Shown here piece after piece: positions 44,276 through 51,661 of a DNA stretch of 64,000 bases. The notes under the pieces are model-generated. The model worked only from the letters and a program-made list of their open reading frames with translations, had not been told where the DNA came from and ran no database searches. Where the stretch lies: NCBI GenBank assembly GCA_903945495.1, contig CAJAVU010000057.1, forward strand, positions 62,001-126,000. Direction: 5' to 3'. The first letter of the stretch is position 1. Each line of letters starts with the position of its first letter. The stretch comes from an uncultured Flavobacteriales bacterium. Its GTDB lineage: Bacteria; Bacteroidota; Bacteroidia; Flavobacteriales_D; Crocinitomicaceae. The position numbers were made by a program, and so were the translations under genes.

Positions 44276-44524
44276 TTATTCTTCAGACTTCTTAGTCGTT
44301 TTTTTCGCGGTTGTTGCTTTTTTCACTGCTGGTTTTTTCTCAGCGGCTACTTTCGGAGCTGCAGCTTTTTTCGCTACTGTTTTTTTCTCTGCCGGTGCTT
44401 CCGCTTTAACAGTTGCTTTTTTTACAGATGGTTTAACAGTTGCTGTTGTTTTTCTTTTACGTGTGTTCCCGTAAGAACCCATCGCTCTTTTTCCTTTCGC
44501 TGTTTTTTTATCTCCTCTTCCCAT
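44276..44524 (-). CDS. THX-like 30S ribosomal protein with lysine/alanine-rich histone H1-like tail
   Basis: 82 residues. The first 26 (MGRGDKKTAKGKRAMGSYG) match the 30S ribosomal protein Thx family, which is a 25-30 residue basic peptide bound in the 30S head. The remaining 55 residues are built from KKATVKAEAPAEKK-type Lys/Ala/Pro repeats like bacterial histone H1-like proteins, ending in KKSEE. The tail may bind rRNA or DNA. Fusion of the two in one small gene is the notable point. The promoter (TATATTTG) and terminator are both clear, so it is a monocistronic, probably strongly expressed gene. Confidence 0.8.
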   Translation of the reverse strand: MGRGDKKTAKGKRAMGSYGNTRKRKTTATVKPSVKKATVKAEAPAEKKTVAKKAAAPKVAAEKKPAVKKATTAKKTTKKSEE

Positions 44525-44563
44525 AATAGTCTAATTTTTTTAAAAGTAACCTTGATCGTCAGG

Positions 44564-44571
44564 CAAATATA
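44564..44571 (-). promoter_or_regulatory. -7 promoter element TATATTTG for the THX-like gene
   Basis: Perfect TAnnTTTG on the minus strand, 39 bases upstream of the ATG at 44524. It lies over the stop region of trmH. Confidence 0.6.
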
Positions 44572-44572
44572 A

Positions 44573-45259
44573 TTATTCTTTTTTAAATAAACGACGTCTA
44601 ATTTCATCTTCTAGTTCTTGTCCGCCACGCAAGATTTTTCGACACCATTTTAACTTCAATTTTGTTTGCTCTTCAGCGTTTAATTTCCAATCGATTGAAC
44701 TATTTTCCAAACGCTCACGAATAACGTTTAAGGTAATTGCAGCCGAAACTGAAATATTGAAACTTTCAGTAAAACCATACATTGGGATTTTCACGAATTC
44801 ATCGGCAAGTTCCATAATCTCTGGAGAAATTCCTCGTCGTTCAGTACCAAAAACAAAGGCCATTGGACTATCAAGATTCAAATCATTGATTGTAACATCG
44901 TTTGTATGCGGTGTTGTGGCAATAATGCGAAAGCCTTTTTCTTTCAGATTTTTAATACAATCGATTTCTGGTTCTGGTCCTCGGTCGTAATTGTACATAT
45001 CAACCCATCTTCCAGCACCTAAGGCAATATCGCGTTGAACTTTGTATTGATTGTCTTTTTCGATTACATGTAAATTCTGTATGCCAAAGCAATCACACGA
45101 ACGTAAAACTGCAGAAGCATTGTGTTCTTGAAACACATTTTCGAGTGCAACGGTTATATAATTCGTACGGTCAGCCGCTATACGGTCAAACATTTCACGT
45201 TTACTAGGAGTAATAATGTCGTATAATTCCGCTAAAACGGCTAAATCTTCAGAATGCAT
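44573..45259 (-). CDS. trmH: TrmH-family tRNA/rRNA 2'-O-methyltransferase
   Basis: 228 residues. SPOUT-fold motifs are present: motif 1 NVFQEHNASAVLRSCDCFGIQNLHVIE (N and R in place), motif 2 AFVFGTERRGISPEIMELAD and motif 3 IPMYGFTESFNISVSAAI. The pattern is closest to TrmH, which methylates G18 ribose in the tRNA D-loop, though related rRNA methylases share the core. The TACTTTTG promoter element ends 4 bases before the ATG, so the mRNA should be leaderless. Confidence 0.88.
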   Translation of the reverse strand: MHSEDLAVLAELYDIITPSKREMFDRIAADRTNYITVALENVFQEHNASAVLRSCDCFGIQNLHVIEKDNQYKVQRDIALGAGRWVDMYNYDRGPEPEIDCIKNLKEKGFRIIATTPHTNDVTINDLNLDSPMAFVFGTERRGISPEIMELADEFVKIPMYGFTESFNISVSAAITLNVIRERLENSSIDWKLNAEEQTKLKLKWCRKILRGGQELEDEIRRRLFKKE

Positions 45260-45263
45260 GGCG

Positions 45264-45271
45264 CAAAAGTA
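45264..45271 (-). promoter_or_regulatory. -7 promoter element TACTTTTG for trmH, leaderless
   Basis: Perfect -7 match; only GCGC separates it from the region of the ATG (45259). The context TACTTTTGCGCC-ATG closely parallels TACTTTTGCACC-ATG of the MFS gene. Confidence 0.6.
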
Positions 45272-45330
45272 GGAAATATAAAATGCATTTTAATTAGCAA
45301 ATTCAAATAGGTAGTTGAACTATAGAAACA

Positions 45331-45363
45331 AAAAAAAGGAGAACCTTCCGATTCTCCTTTTTA
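45331..45363 (-). terminator. Terminator of the HU gene
   Basis: Stem AAAAGGAGAA/TTCTCCTTTT with an 8-base loop; the minus strand ends in a T-run. It lies 21 bases after the HU stop. Confidence 0.85.
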
Positions 45364-45383
45364 ATTTCTTTACAGAAAGTGGA

Positions 45384-45656
45384 TTAGTTAACTTTTCCAG
45401 AAAGTTCAGCACCAGCTTTGAAACGTACAACGTTTTTAGCAGCGATTTTGATTTCTTTTCCAGTTTGTGGGTTACGTCCAGTTCTTGCAGCACGGCTAGA
45501 AACAGAGAAAGATCCGAATCCTACTAAAGAAATTCTATCTCCTGCTTTCAATGCAGTTGCAGTTGCGTTAACAAATCCGTCCAATGCTTTTTTAGCATCT
45601 GCTTTAGACAATCCAGCCTCAGATGCGATAGCATCGATCAATTCTGCTTTGTTCAT
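45384..45656 (-). CDS. HU-family DNA-binding protein
   Basis: 90 residues, exactly the usual length of HU. MNKAELIDAIASEAGLSKADAKKALDGFV forms the helical base. The beta arm follows (GFGSFSVSSRAARTGRNPQTGKEIKIAAKNVVRFKAGAEL) with the RNPxTG tip that bends DNA. It compacts and bends the nucleoid. It has an excellent promoter and its own terminator, consistent with a highly expressed single gene. Confidence 0.96.
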   Translation of the reverse strand: MNKAELIDAIASEAGLSKADAKKALDGFVNATATALKAGDRISLVGFGSFSVSSRAARTGRNPQTGKEIKIAAKNVVRFKAGAELSGKVN

Positions 45657-45696
45657 AGTTTTGGTTTTTTAGAATGTTTGTAATTAATTATCGAAA

Positions 45697-45726
45697 CAAA
45701 TATATCTGAATATCCAAGCCACACAA
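45697..45726 (-). promoter_or_regulatory. Promoter of the HU gene (TTG-N19-TATATTTG)
   Basis: -7 TATATTTG at 45704-45697 and TTG at 45726-45724 on the minus strand, 19 bases apart: a perfect Bacteroidota consensus promoter. The leader is about 33-37 bases. Confidence 0.75.
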
Positions 45727-45871
45727 GCATTTTGGCAAAAAAAAGTGCTTTTTTGTTGAAAAAAGTGGTGTTTTGTTGATAACCAAGGCAAAAAAGCCCG
45801 TTTTTTGGGGTTATTTCGACCAATAATGTGTTTTTATCGTTGAAGAAAATGGTGAGTTAAAGCCTTAAAGA

Positions 45872-46180
45872 TTAGGTGTTGGAGTGGGATTGTGGGAGGA
45901 AATTGGTCAATACGCTTATATCGTTCAATTTCAAACTTACCATATATTGATTATGGATAAAATGAAAATCAAGCAAATTCGCATCCTTGAGTTTTGAAAT
46001 GTGATCATGAACCGTAACAGGTGAGAGTTTCACAATTGATGCAATTTCCTTTTGCATAATGCATTGATGATTTAATAAGTGTTCAATGATGGTTATTCTT
46101 GCTGGATGAGCAAGTGCTCTCGCAATAGTTGCAAGTTGAATGGTATGTTGGTTAAATTGAGAAGTTTTTGACGCTCCCAT
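45872..46180 (-). CDS. ArsR-family winged-helix regulator
   Basis: 102 residues. It has the ArsR winged-helix pattern: LATIARALAHPARITIIEHLLNH, MQKEIASIVKLSPVTVHDHISKLKDANLLDFHFIHNQYMVSL. The recognition helix is in SPVTVHDHISKL. The metal-binding ELCV(C/G)D motif of ArsR/SmtB sensors is absent; only one cysteine (NHQC) is present, so it probably senses something other than metals. No target gene is evident; the flanks are HU and a repeat-filled spacer. Confidence 0.85.
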   Translation of the reverse strand: MGASKTSQFNQHTIQLATIARALAHPARITIIEHLLNHQCIMQKEIASIVKLSPVTVHDHISKLKDANLLDFHFIHNQYMVSLKLNDISVLTNFLPQSHSNT

Positions 46181-46662
46181 AAAATGTAGGTTTTAATGAA
46201 TACTATTATTAAGTTATGAGGAATTATCATTTAAAACAAAAAATTCTGGCAAAAATATTTTTGGAAATTCGCGAATTAGCAAATTCGCAATATTACGAAT
46301 GGGATATAATGTTTTTAGGAAATTATCTGCTATGCTGGCTATGCCCGTCACAATATTACGAATAGGTTATAAAAATGATTTTGGAAATTGACTAAGTACA
46401 TCCGATAATATTCTTATGAAATTCGCCAATTCGCAATGTTACGAAAGGGATATCTTTAACTTAGGAAATTCTTTAATTGCACTCGGGGCTGACGCCTTGT
46501 TGATAAATTTAAGAACGAGATTAAAGTGATTTGGGAAATTCGCGAATTAGCAAATTCGCAATATTACGAATGGGTTACTGAAAGATATAGGAAATTCACG
46601 AATTATCTGCCGCAGCGGACGGTGCCTAAACCAAATACAATATTATGAATAGATAGAACTTG
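46181..46662. repeat. 482-base spacer filled with direct repeats (array K)
   Basis: Two identical 41-bp copies (GGAAATTCGCGAATTAGCAA...) lie at 46263-46303 and 46534-46574. Degenerate relatives occur at 46421-46450 (ATTCGCCAATTCGCAATGTTACG), 46351-46367 (CAATATTACGAATAGG) and 46590-46655. Within each copy the sequence steps in 7s (AATTCGC, GAATTAG, CAAATTC, GCAATAT, TACGAAT). No ORF is supported. Confidence 0.8.
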
Positions 46663-47622
46663 CTAAACCAACTTCCACTCCTCAATTTTATTCCCAGCCA
46701 AGAACTCCTTGTAATTCATTCGTCGTTTACCTTCAGGTTGCAACTCACTTACCAATAAATAGCAATCGCCACATGGAAATAAAATTCCTTCTTTGGTTTC
46801 TTTTAAGGTTGTCGCATCAGATATGGTAAAATCAGTTTTGATTGCTGAGAAAACTTTGAACGTTTTGGTTTCGTTCTTGGTGCTATTTGTCAAAGTGGTC
46901 CAAGCAGCTGGATAGGGCGAAAGTCCTCTTACAAAATTATGAACGGTGGCAACGGATTGCTTCCAATCGATTTCACATGTCGGTTTAAAAATCTTAGGCG
47001 CACTTTTCAATTCTCCTTCGGCCAATTCTAATTGATCAATTCCAACAGCTGTTCCATCCATGATTTTTTGCACGGTTGACGCGCTAACTTGCGCTCCAAG
47101 TTCCATTAATCGATCGTGCAATTCACCAACAGATTCATTTTCGCCGATGGTTACATAAGATCGCTCAATGACTTTTCCCGTGTCTATTTCCTTTTCGATG
47201 AAGAAGGTTGTTACACCTGTTTGTGCTTCACCATTCATAACTGCCCAGTTAATTGGAGCCGCACCACGATAGTTTGGAAGAATAGAAGCATGTAAGTTAA
47301 TCGTTCCCTTTGGAGGCATTGCCCAAACAACTTCAGGAAGCATGCGGAATGCAACCACAACAAATAAGTCCGCTTTCAGATCCGATAATTCTTGGATGAA
47401 CGCTTCGTCTTTTAAATTCGTCGGTTGAAGGATATTCAATTCTTTTTCAACGGCATATATTTTTACTGCACTTTCATTCATTTGTTGTCCACGTCCTGCT
47501 GGTTTGTCAGGAGCGGTGATAACACCAACCACATTAAATGCTTGTTGAATCAATTCATCTAAAATGCGAACGGCAAAATCTGGCGTTCCCATAAAAACGA
47601 TACGAAAGTCTTGTTTATTCAT
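46663..47622 (-). CDS. fmt: Methionyl-tRNA formyltransferase
   Basis: 319 residues from the ATG at 47622, which overlaps the MATE stop by one base (TAATG); the track's start at 47643 would overlap the MATE gene by 22 bases. Motifs are RIVFMGTPDFAVRIL, VVAFRMLPEVVW, the catalytic-loop NLHASILPNYRGAAPINWA (Asn, His), and a C-terminal OB-like domain. It formylates initiator Met-tRNA with 10-formyl-THF. Confidence 0.95.
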   Translation of the reverse strand: MNKQDFRIVFMGTPDFAVRILDELIQQAFNVVGVITAPDKPAGRGQQMNESAVKIYAVEKELNILQPTNLKDEAFIQELSDLKADLFVVVAFRMLPEVVWAMPPKGTINLHASILPNYRGAAPINWAVMNGEAQTGVTTFFIEKEIDTGKVIERSYVTIGENESVGELHDRLMELGAQVSASTVQKIMDGTAVGIDQLELAEGELKSAPKIFKPTCEIDWKQSVATVHNFVRGLSPYPAAWTTLTNSTKNETKTFKVFSAIKTDFTISDATTLKETKEGILFPCGDCYLLVSELQPEGKRRMNYKEFLAGNKIEEWKLV

Positions 47623-48956
47623 TATACGATTTTTTTCTTCCAATCAAATGTTCTTAAATAAAGGATCGAGAAAAGTCCTAAAGCACAGAAGTAGACGTAC
47701 TCGACAGTCCAAATCCAAAATATATCGAGTTTGAATACTTTGATTAATAAGTAAGCGGCGATAATATAAACGCCAACACAAATAAATTCGATAATAAATG
47801 ATACCATGGTATTTCCACTTCCATTAATGGTTTGAAAGTAAACACTGACTACTCCAAAAATCATGATAGACCCAGCTACGAAACGCATAATCTCAGCACT
47901 TTTATCCAGGTAAGCTTCTGCCGGATTAATAAATTCAATCATCAGCCTAGGATAGAACAATGCTCCATGGAAAACGAGGAAGAGGAAAATAATTGTCAAA
48001 AATTGAATTCTCCGCTGGATTGTTCTCAAAGCGCCATAATCCTTATTGCCTAAGTATTGTGAAATATAGGTTTTGGTTGTACCAGCAAATCCTGAAATAG
48101 GGATGAAAGCTAGGAAGTAAATCGATCGGATATTTTGAGAAACGGTTAATTCGTATTTTCCCATTTGCTCAATCCACGTGAAAAATACGGTCCAAGTTGC
48201 TAAAGCTATAAATCCTTGAAACATCAGTGGACTTCCAATTTTAAACAATTCTTTAAAGGAAGGCCAATTGATGGAGAAGTGAGAAAATAATTCCAATTCT
48301 TTTCGTTCTTTCGAGAAAATGAGGAAGATGATTAAAAACGTCATTCCACAAGCGTCAGCAATGGTATTCGCTATGGCAGCGCCTTCAAGTCCCATGGCTG
48401 GTAATCCCCAGTTTCCAAAAATCAAAAGGTAATCGAGTAAAATATTTGAAGTTGCTGTGATGACTGCCGCGACCAACACAACCCATGTTTTTCCTGTAGC
48501 GAGAAAGAATGCTTGAATGGACAAGGTAATCATCGCAAAGAACAAGGCGAAACTTCGAATTTGGATAAATTGTCCCTGTAATAAGGCTAAGTCTTTGTGT
48601 TTCGAATAGTAATTCAACATATCGGGCATGATAAATTGAATTCCAAGAAACAAGATTAAAGCAATGATAAAGTTGGATAAGATGGAGGATCCGAAAATTC
48701 GTCCAATCGCATCGGTATTTTTTTGACCAATTCTTCGAGCGATTAAAATTTGTGCTCCATCACCCATTCCAGCCAAGGCCATGAAAACCGTAACATAAAT
48801 CAAACCTGCATTTCCAACAGCGTCAAATGAAAGAGATGTTTGATCATAGCGACTAATAAACCATGCATCCGTTATCAAAATAACAGACTGTATGAAACTG
48901 GAAACCATTAACGGAACAGCAACTTTTAATATGGTCTTGTACTTTAAGTCTAACAT
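47622..48956 (-). CDS. MATE-family efflux transporter
   Basis: 444 residues with twelve membrane segments. The two-fold internal repeat and family blocks are visible: MVSSFIQSVILITDAWFISR, MGDGAQILIARRIGQKNTDAIGR in the first half and GFAGTTKTYISQYLGNKDYGALR in the second. It should exchange Na+ or H+ for a cationic substrate, but the substrate is unknown. It is translationally coupled to fmt and lies 44 bases (array L) after the rlmI-like gene. Confidence 0.9.
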   Translation of the reverse strand: MLDLKYKTILKVAVPLMVSSFIQSVILITDAWFISRYDQTSLSFDAVGNAGLIYVTVFMALAGMGDGAQILIARRIGQKNTDAIGRIFGSSILSNFIIALILFLGIQFIMPDMLNYYSKHKDLALLQGQFIQIRSFALFFAMITLSIQAFFLATGKTWVVLVAAVITATSNILLDYLLIFGNWGLPAMGLEGAAIANTIADACGMTFLIIFLIFSKERKELELFSHFSINWPSFKELFKIGSPLMFQGFIALATWTVFFTWIEQMGKYELTVSQNIRSIYFLAFIPISGFAGTTKTYISQYLGNKDYGALRTIQRRIQFLTIIFLFLVFHGALFYPRLMIEFINPAEAYLDKSAEIMRFVAGSIMIFGVVSVYFQTINGSGNTMVSFIIEFICVGVYIIAAYLLIKVFKLDIFWIWTVEYVYFCALGLFSILYLRTFDWKKKIV

Positions 48957-48965
48957 TTATTTCTT

Positions 48966-49000
48966 CTCAGCTCTCGGTTCTCGGTTCTCGGTTCTCAAAA
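48966..49000 (-). repeat. Heptanucleotide array L (CTCGGTT)
   Basis: CTCAGCT, CTCGGTT x3, CTCAAAA in 7-bp phase, directly after the stop of the methyltransferase gene on the minus strand. The unit is the same as in array E, 21 kb away. Confidence 0.85.
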
Positions 49001-50170
49001 TCAATCAACTTGTATCACCAATCCTTTCAAATATTCTCCTTCTGGATGAAATGCATTAATCGGATGATCTGCCGGTTGATGTAATTGTTCAATAATACGT
49101 ACGTTTCTGCCTGCTTCAATCGCTGATGCAATTACTGTATTCGTAAATAAGTATTTGTCTACAACTTGCGAACAAGAGAACGTAAATATCAATCCACCTG
49201 GTTTAATTTGACGAATAGCATGTGCGTTCAAGCGTTTGTAACCTTGAATTGCTTTGTGACGTTTTTCGCGGTGCTTCGCAAAAGCGGGAGGATCCAAAAC
49301 AATAATATCGTAATCTTCTGGTAAATCTTTCATGTAATCCATCGCATCTGCGACAATTGAACCATGCTTGTCTTCAAATTTATTCAAAGCAACATTTTCT
49401 TCAGTCAATTGAATGGCTTTCTTCGAACTATCTAATGAATGAACAAGCGTTGCACCGTTTTTAATGGCTAACAAACTAAATCCACCTGAATAACAAAAGG
49501 TATTCAATACTTTTTTGCCTTGCGCATATTTCCCTAATAGGAAACGATTTTCACGTTGATCAATGAAGAAACCTGTTTTTTGTCCTGTAACCCAATCAAT
49601 GTTCAATTTAACGCCATGTTCTAATGCAATGTGCGGCGTTTCACACGTTCCAAAGATATATTCATCTTTTACATCCGCACGTTGAGGCAAGGTGTCAGAA
49701 GATTTTGAATAAATCGCCTTAAGTTCTTTTCCAAAAGCTTTTTTCAATCCTTCAGCAATTGAAGCGATACTCGTATACATTCCAATACTGTGACATTGAA
49801 CCACCGCTACGCCATTGTAAAAATCAACGACCAAACCAGGAAGCGAATCGCCTTCACCATGTATCAAACGGCAAATGGTATTCGTTTTCGTTAATAGATT
49901 CAATTTTTTACGCAATTCAACTGCATTTCCGATGCGTTCAATGAAAAAGTCTTCATCCAACGGACGATCTTCAAACGATAAAATTCGTACAGCAATTGTT
50001 GCATGCTGATAATGTCCACGCGCCAAAAAACGTCCTTTGTGGTCAGCTACCGTTACAACTTCGCCATCTGTTAAGTCTTCTGTTTCAGTGATAATTGCTC
50101 CAGAAAATACCCACGGGTGACGGCGTAGTATTGAATCAACTTTATGTTTGTGAATTTGTACCGTATTCAA
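49001..50170 (-). CDS. RlmI-like class I rRNA methyltransferase
   Basis: 389 residues. An N-terminal PUA domain (HPWVFSGAIITE...GRFLARGHYQ) is followed by the EEHEE-like middle domain and a Rossmann methyltransferase from about 215: KVLNTFCYSGGFSLLAIKNGA (SAM site) and the catalytic DPPAFAKHREKRHKAIQGYKRL. The architecture is that of RlmI, which makes 5-methylcytidine in 23S rRNA. The start appears to be TTG at 50170, since no ATG lies upstream in frame. Confidence 0.92.
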   Translation of the reverse strand: MNTVQIHKHKVDSILRRHPWVFSGAIITETEDLTDGEVVTVADHKGRFLARGHYQHATIAVRILSFEDRPLDEDFFIERIGNAVELRKKLNLLTKTNTICRLIHGEGDSLPGLVVDFYNGVAVVQCHSIGMYTSIASIAEGLKKAFGKELKAIYSKSSDTLPQRADVKDEYIFGTCETPHIALEHGVKLNIDWVTGQKTGFFIDQRENRFLLGKYAQGKKVLNTFCYSGGFSLLAIKNGATLVHSLDSSKKAIQLTEENVALNKFEDKHGSIVADAMDYMKDLPEDYDIIVLDPPAFAKHREKRHKAIQGYKRLNAHAIRQIKPGGLIFTFSCSQVVDKYLFTNTVIASAIEAGRNVRIIEQLHQPADHPINAFHPEGEYLKGLVIQVD

Positions 50171-50201
50171 AATGAAAATCTTTTTGCAGTTAATATAGCA
50201 A

Positions 50202-50209
50202 CAAAAATA
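50202..50209 (-). promoter_or_regulatory. -7 promoter element TATTTTTG for the rlmI-like gene
   Basis: Perfect TAnnTTTG on the minus strand, 31 bases upstream of the TTG start at 50170. Confidence 0.5.
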
Positions 50210-50240
50210 ACAAAAGGATGTGGATTCTCTCTTGAATACT

Positions 50241-50273
50241 TTGTGTTTCCTCGACTTAAAGTGTGTATTTTTG
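50241..50273 (+). promoter_or_regulatory. Promoter TTG-N22-TATTTTTG for the 50292 operon
   Basis: TTG at 50241-50243 and a perfect -7 TATTTTTG at 50266-50273, 18 bases before the ATG at 50292. It drives the small gene, the ABC ATPase and yihY. Confidence 0.65.
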
Positions 50274-50291
50274 TTCTATAAAACATAAATC

Positions 50292-50720
50292 ATGAAGTGT
50301 ACAATCCATGTTTACCTTTTAAATGAACATTTTTCTCCTGAACACGCTGAGGCGCATCACGATGGAAAAGAATCGGAAAATAACCTGCGTTACGAATGGG
50401 AAGATGAGTTTGAAGTAACTTCAGATGTTCAATCAGTTGAATTGCACGAAAACGCTGCTTTTCCTTTAGAAGGTGAATTGCCTGATGGAAAACCGTTCAA
50501 GGAAGAGGTAACTGCGATGTCACTGTTTGAAATTAAATCTTCGGATGCTCCGTCAACGTTTATTGGTGCATCAATGAGCATTATTGAAAATCATGAATTG
50601 GTAAAAACAGACGAAGGATTTACTATCAACTTGTTCTTGAAAGATTTCGAACCAATGGCGAATCCAATTCCAGGGATTTACATTGCCGCACAAGAATTTC
50701 CAAAAGCTTTGGTGTTTTAA
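50292..50720 (+). CDS. Hypothetical acidic protein
   Basis: 142 residues, acidic, no signal peptide or membrane segment. It alternates beta-like stretches (FEVTSDVQSVELHE, FTINLFLKDFEPM) and contains HFSPEHAEAHHDGKE, a His/Asp/Glu cluster that might bind metal (inference). No family recognised. Its TAA stop overlaps the ATG of the ABC ATPase gene by one base, so the two are coupled and it may work with that ATPase. Confidence 0.65.
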   Translation: MKCTIHVYLLNEHFSPEHAEAHHDGKESENNLRYEWEDEFEVTSDVQSVELHENAAFPLEGELPDGKPFKEEVTAMSLFEIKSSDAPSTFIGASMSIIENHELVKTDEGFTINLFLKDFEPMANPIPGIYIAAQEFPKALVF

Positions 50721-51661
50721 TGCTTGAGGCAAAACATATCGTTTTACAATTTGACCGACCAATTCTGAAAGGAATCAATTTCAGTTTAAAATCAGGACAA
50801 ATCATCGGAATTGTTGGTAAAAGTGGAGCGGGGAAGACCTCGTTCTTGAAAATAATGAGTGGTTTACTCGACCCAACTTCTGGTGACGTTTTTTTTGAAG
50901 ATAAAAAAGTACTTGGTCCAACGGTGAAATTGGTTCCAGGACATCCAGAAATTCAATTGGTGAACCAAGATTTTCATTTAGATACGTATCACACAGTTGA
51001 AGAAAATATCCGCGAACAAATTCTGTATTTACCGAAAAAAGAACGCGATCAATTGGTGAATGAATTGTTGGAGTTGATTGAATTGGATGAGGTGCGAACA
51101 CAACAAGCGCGAACCTTATCTGGTGGTGAACAACAACGATTAGCTATTGCACGAGCTTTAGCCTGTGAACCAAAAGTCTTGTTGCTGGATGAACCTTTTG
51201 TGCATTTGGATGGACGTTTACGCAGTAAGTTGACAAATTATCTTTTAGCCTTAAAAGAAATCCGAGGAACGAGTTTTGTGCTTGTGTCGCATGATGGCGC
51301 TGAAATGTTGAGTTTGGCAGATGTGATTTACACGATGAAAAATGGACAGTTGACGAAAAAAGGGAAACCGTCTGAAGTGTATTATAAATACAAAGTTTTA
51401 GAAGAAGCAAAATTGTTTGGTGCAATCAACAGCATCAAAATCAAGGATAAAAGAATTGCATTTCGTCCGGATGAATATAGTTTGGAACCACTTTCAACTG
51501 ATGAGGTCGTAGATTTAACATTTGTAAATAGTTTGTTTACAGGTCCAGTTTACGAGAATTATTTTTTGACTGAACGAAATGAGAAAGTAGTATTGATCAG
51601 TTTAAATACCTTAAAGGATGTCACAAAAATCGCCATCAAGAAAAAAAGTTCTGCATCTTGA
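50720..51661 (+). CDS. ABC transporter ATP-binding protein (PotA/FbpC-like)
   Basis: 313 residues. Complete nucleotide-binding domain: Walker A GIVGKSGAGKTSFLK, Q-loop around QLVNQDF, signature LSGGEQQRLAIARAL, Walker B KVLLLDEPFVHLD, and H-loop FVLVSHDGAEM. Beyond residue 220 there is a TOBE-like region (IAFRPDEYSL...DLTFVNSLFTGPVYENYFL), as in importer ATPases for polyamines or iron. No permease or binding protein is near, so the partner is unknown. The end overlaps yihY by 44 bases. Confidence 0.9.
   Translation: MLEAKHIVLQFDRPILKGINFSLKSGQIIGIVGKSGAGKTSFLKIMSGLLDPTSGDVFFEDKKVLGPTVKLVPGHPEIQLVNQDFHLDTYHTVEENIREQILYLPKKERDQLVNELLELIELDEVRTQQARTLSGGEQQRLAIARALACEPKVLLLDEPFVHLDGRLRSKLTNYLLALKEIRGTSFVLVSHDGAEMLSLADVIYTMKNGQLTKKGKPSEVYYKYKVLEEAKLFGAINSIKIKDKRIAFRPDEYSLEPLSTDEVVDLTFVNSLFTGPVYENYFLTERNEKVVLISLNTLKDVTKIAIKKKSSAS

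Noticed and set aside
46263-46574. CRISPR-like direct repeats of 41 bp
   Set aside because: Only two exact copies exist, 271 bp apart, with degenerate relatives at irregular distances and no cas genes.
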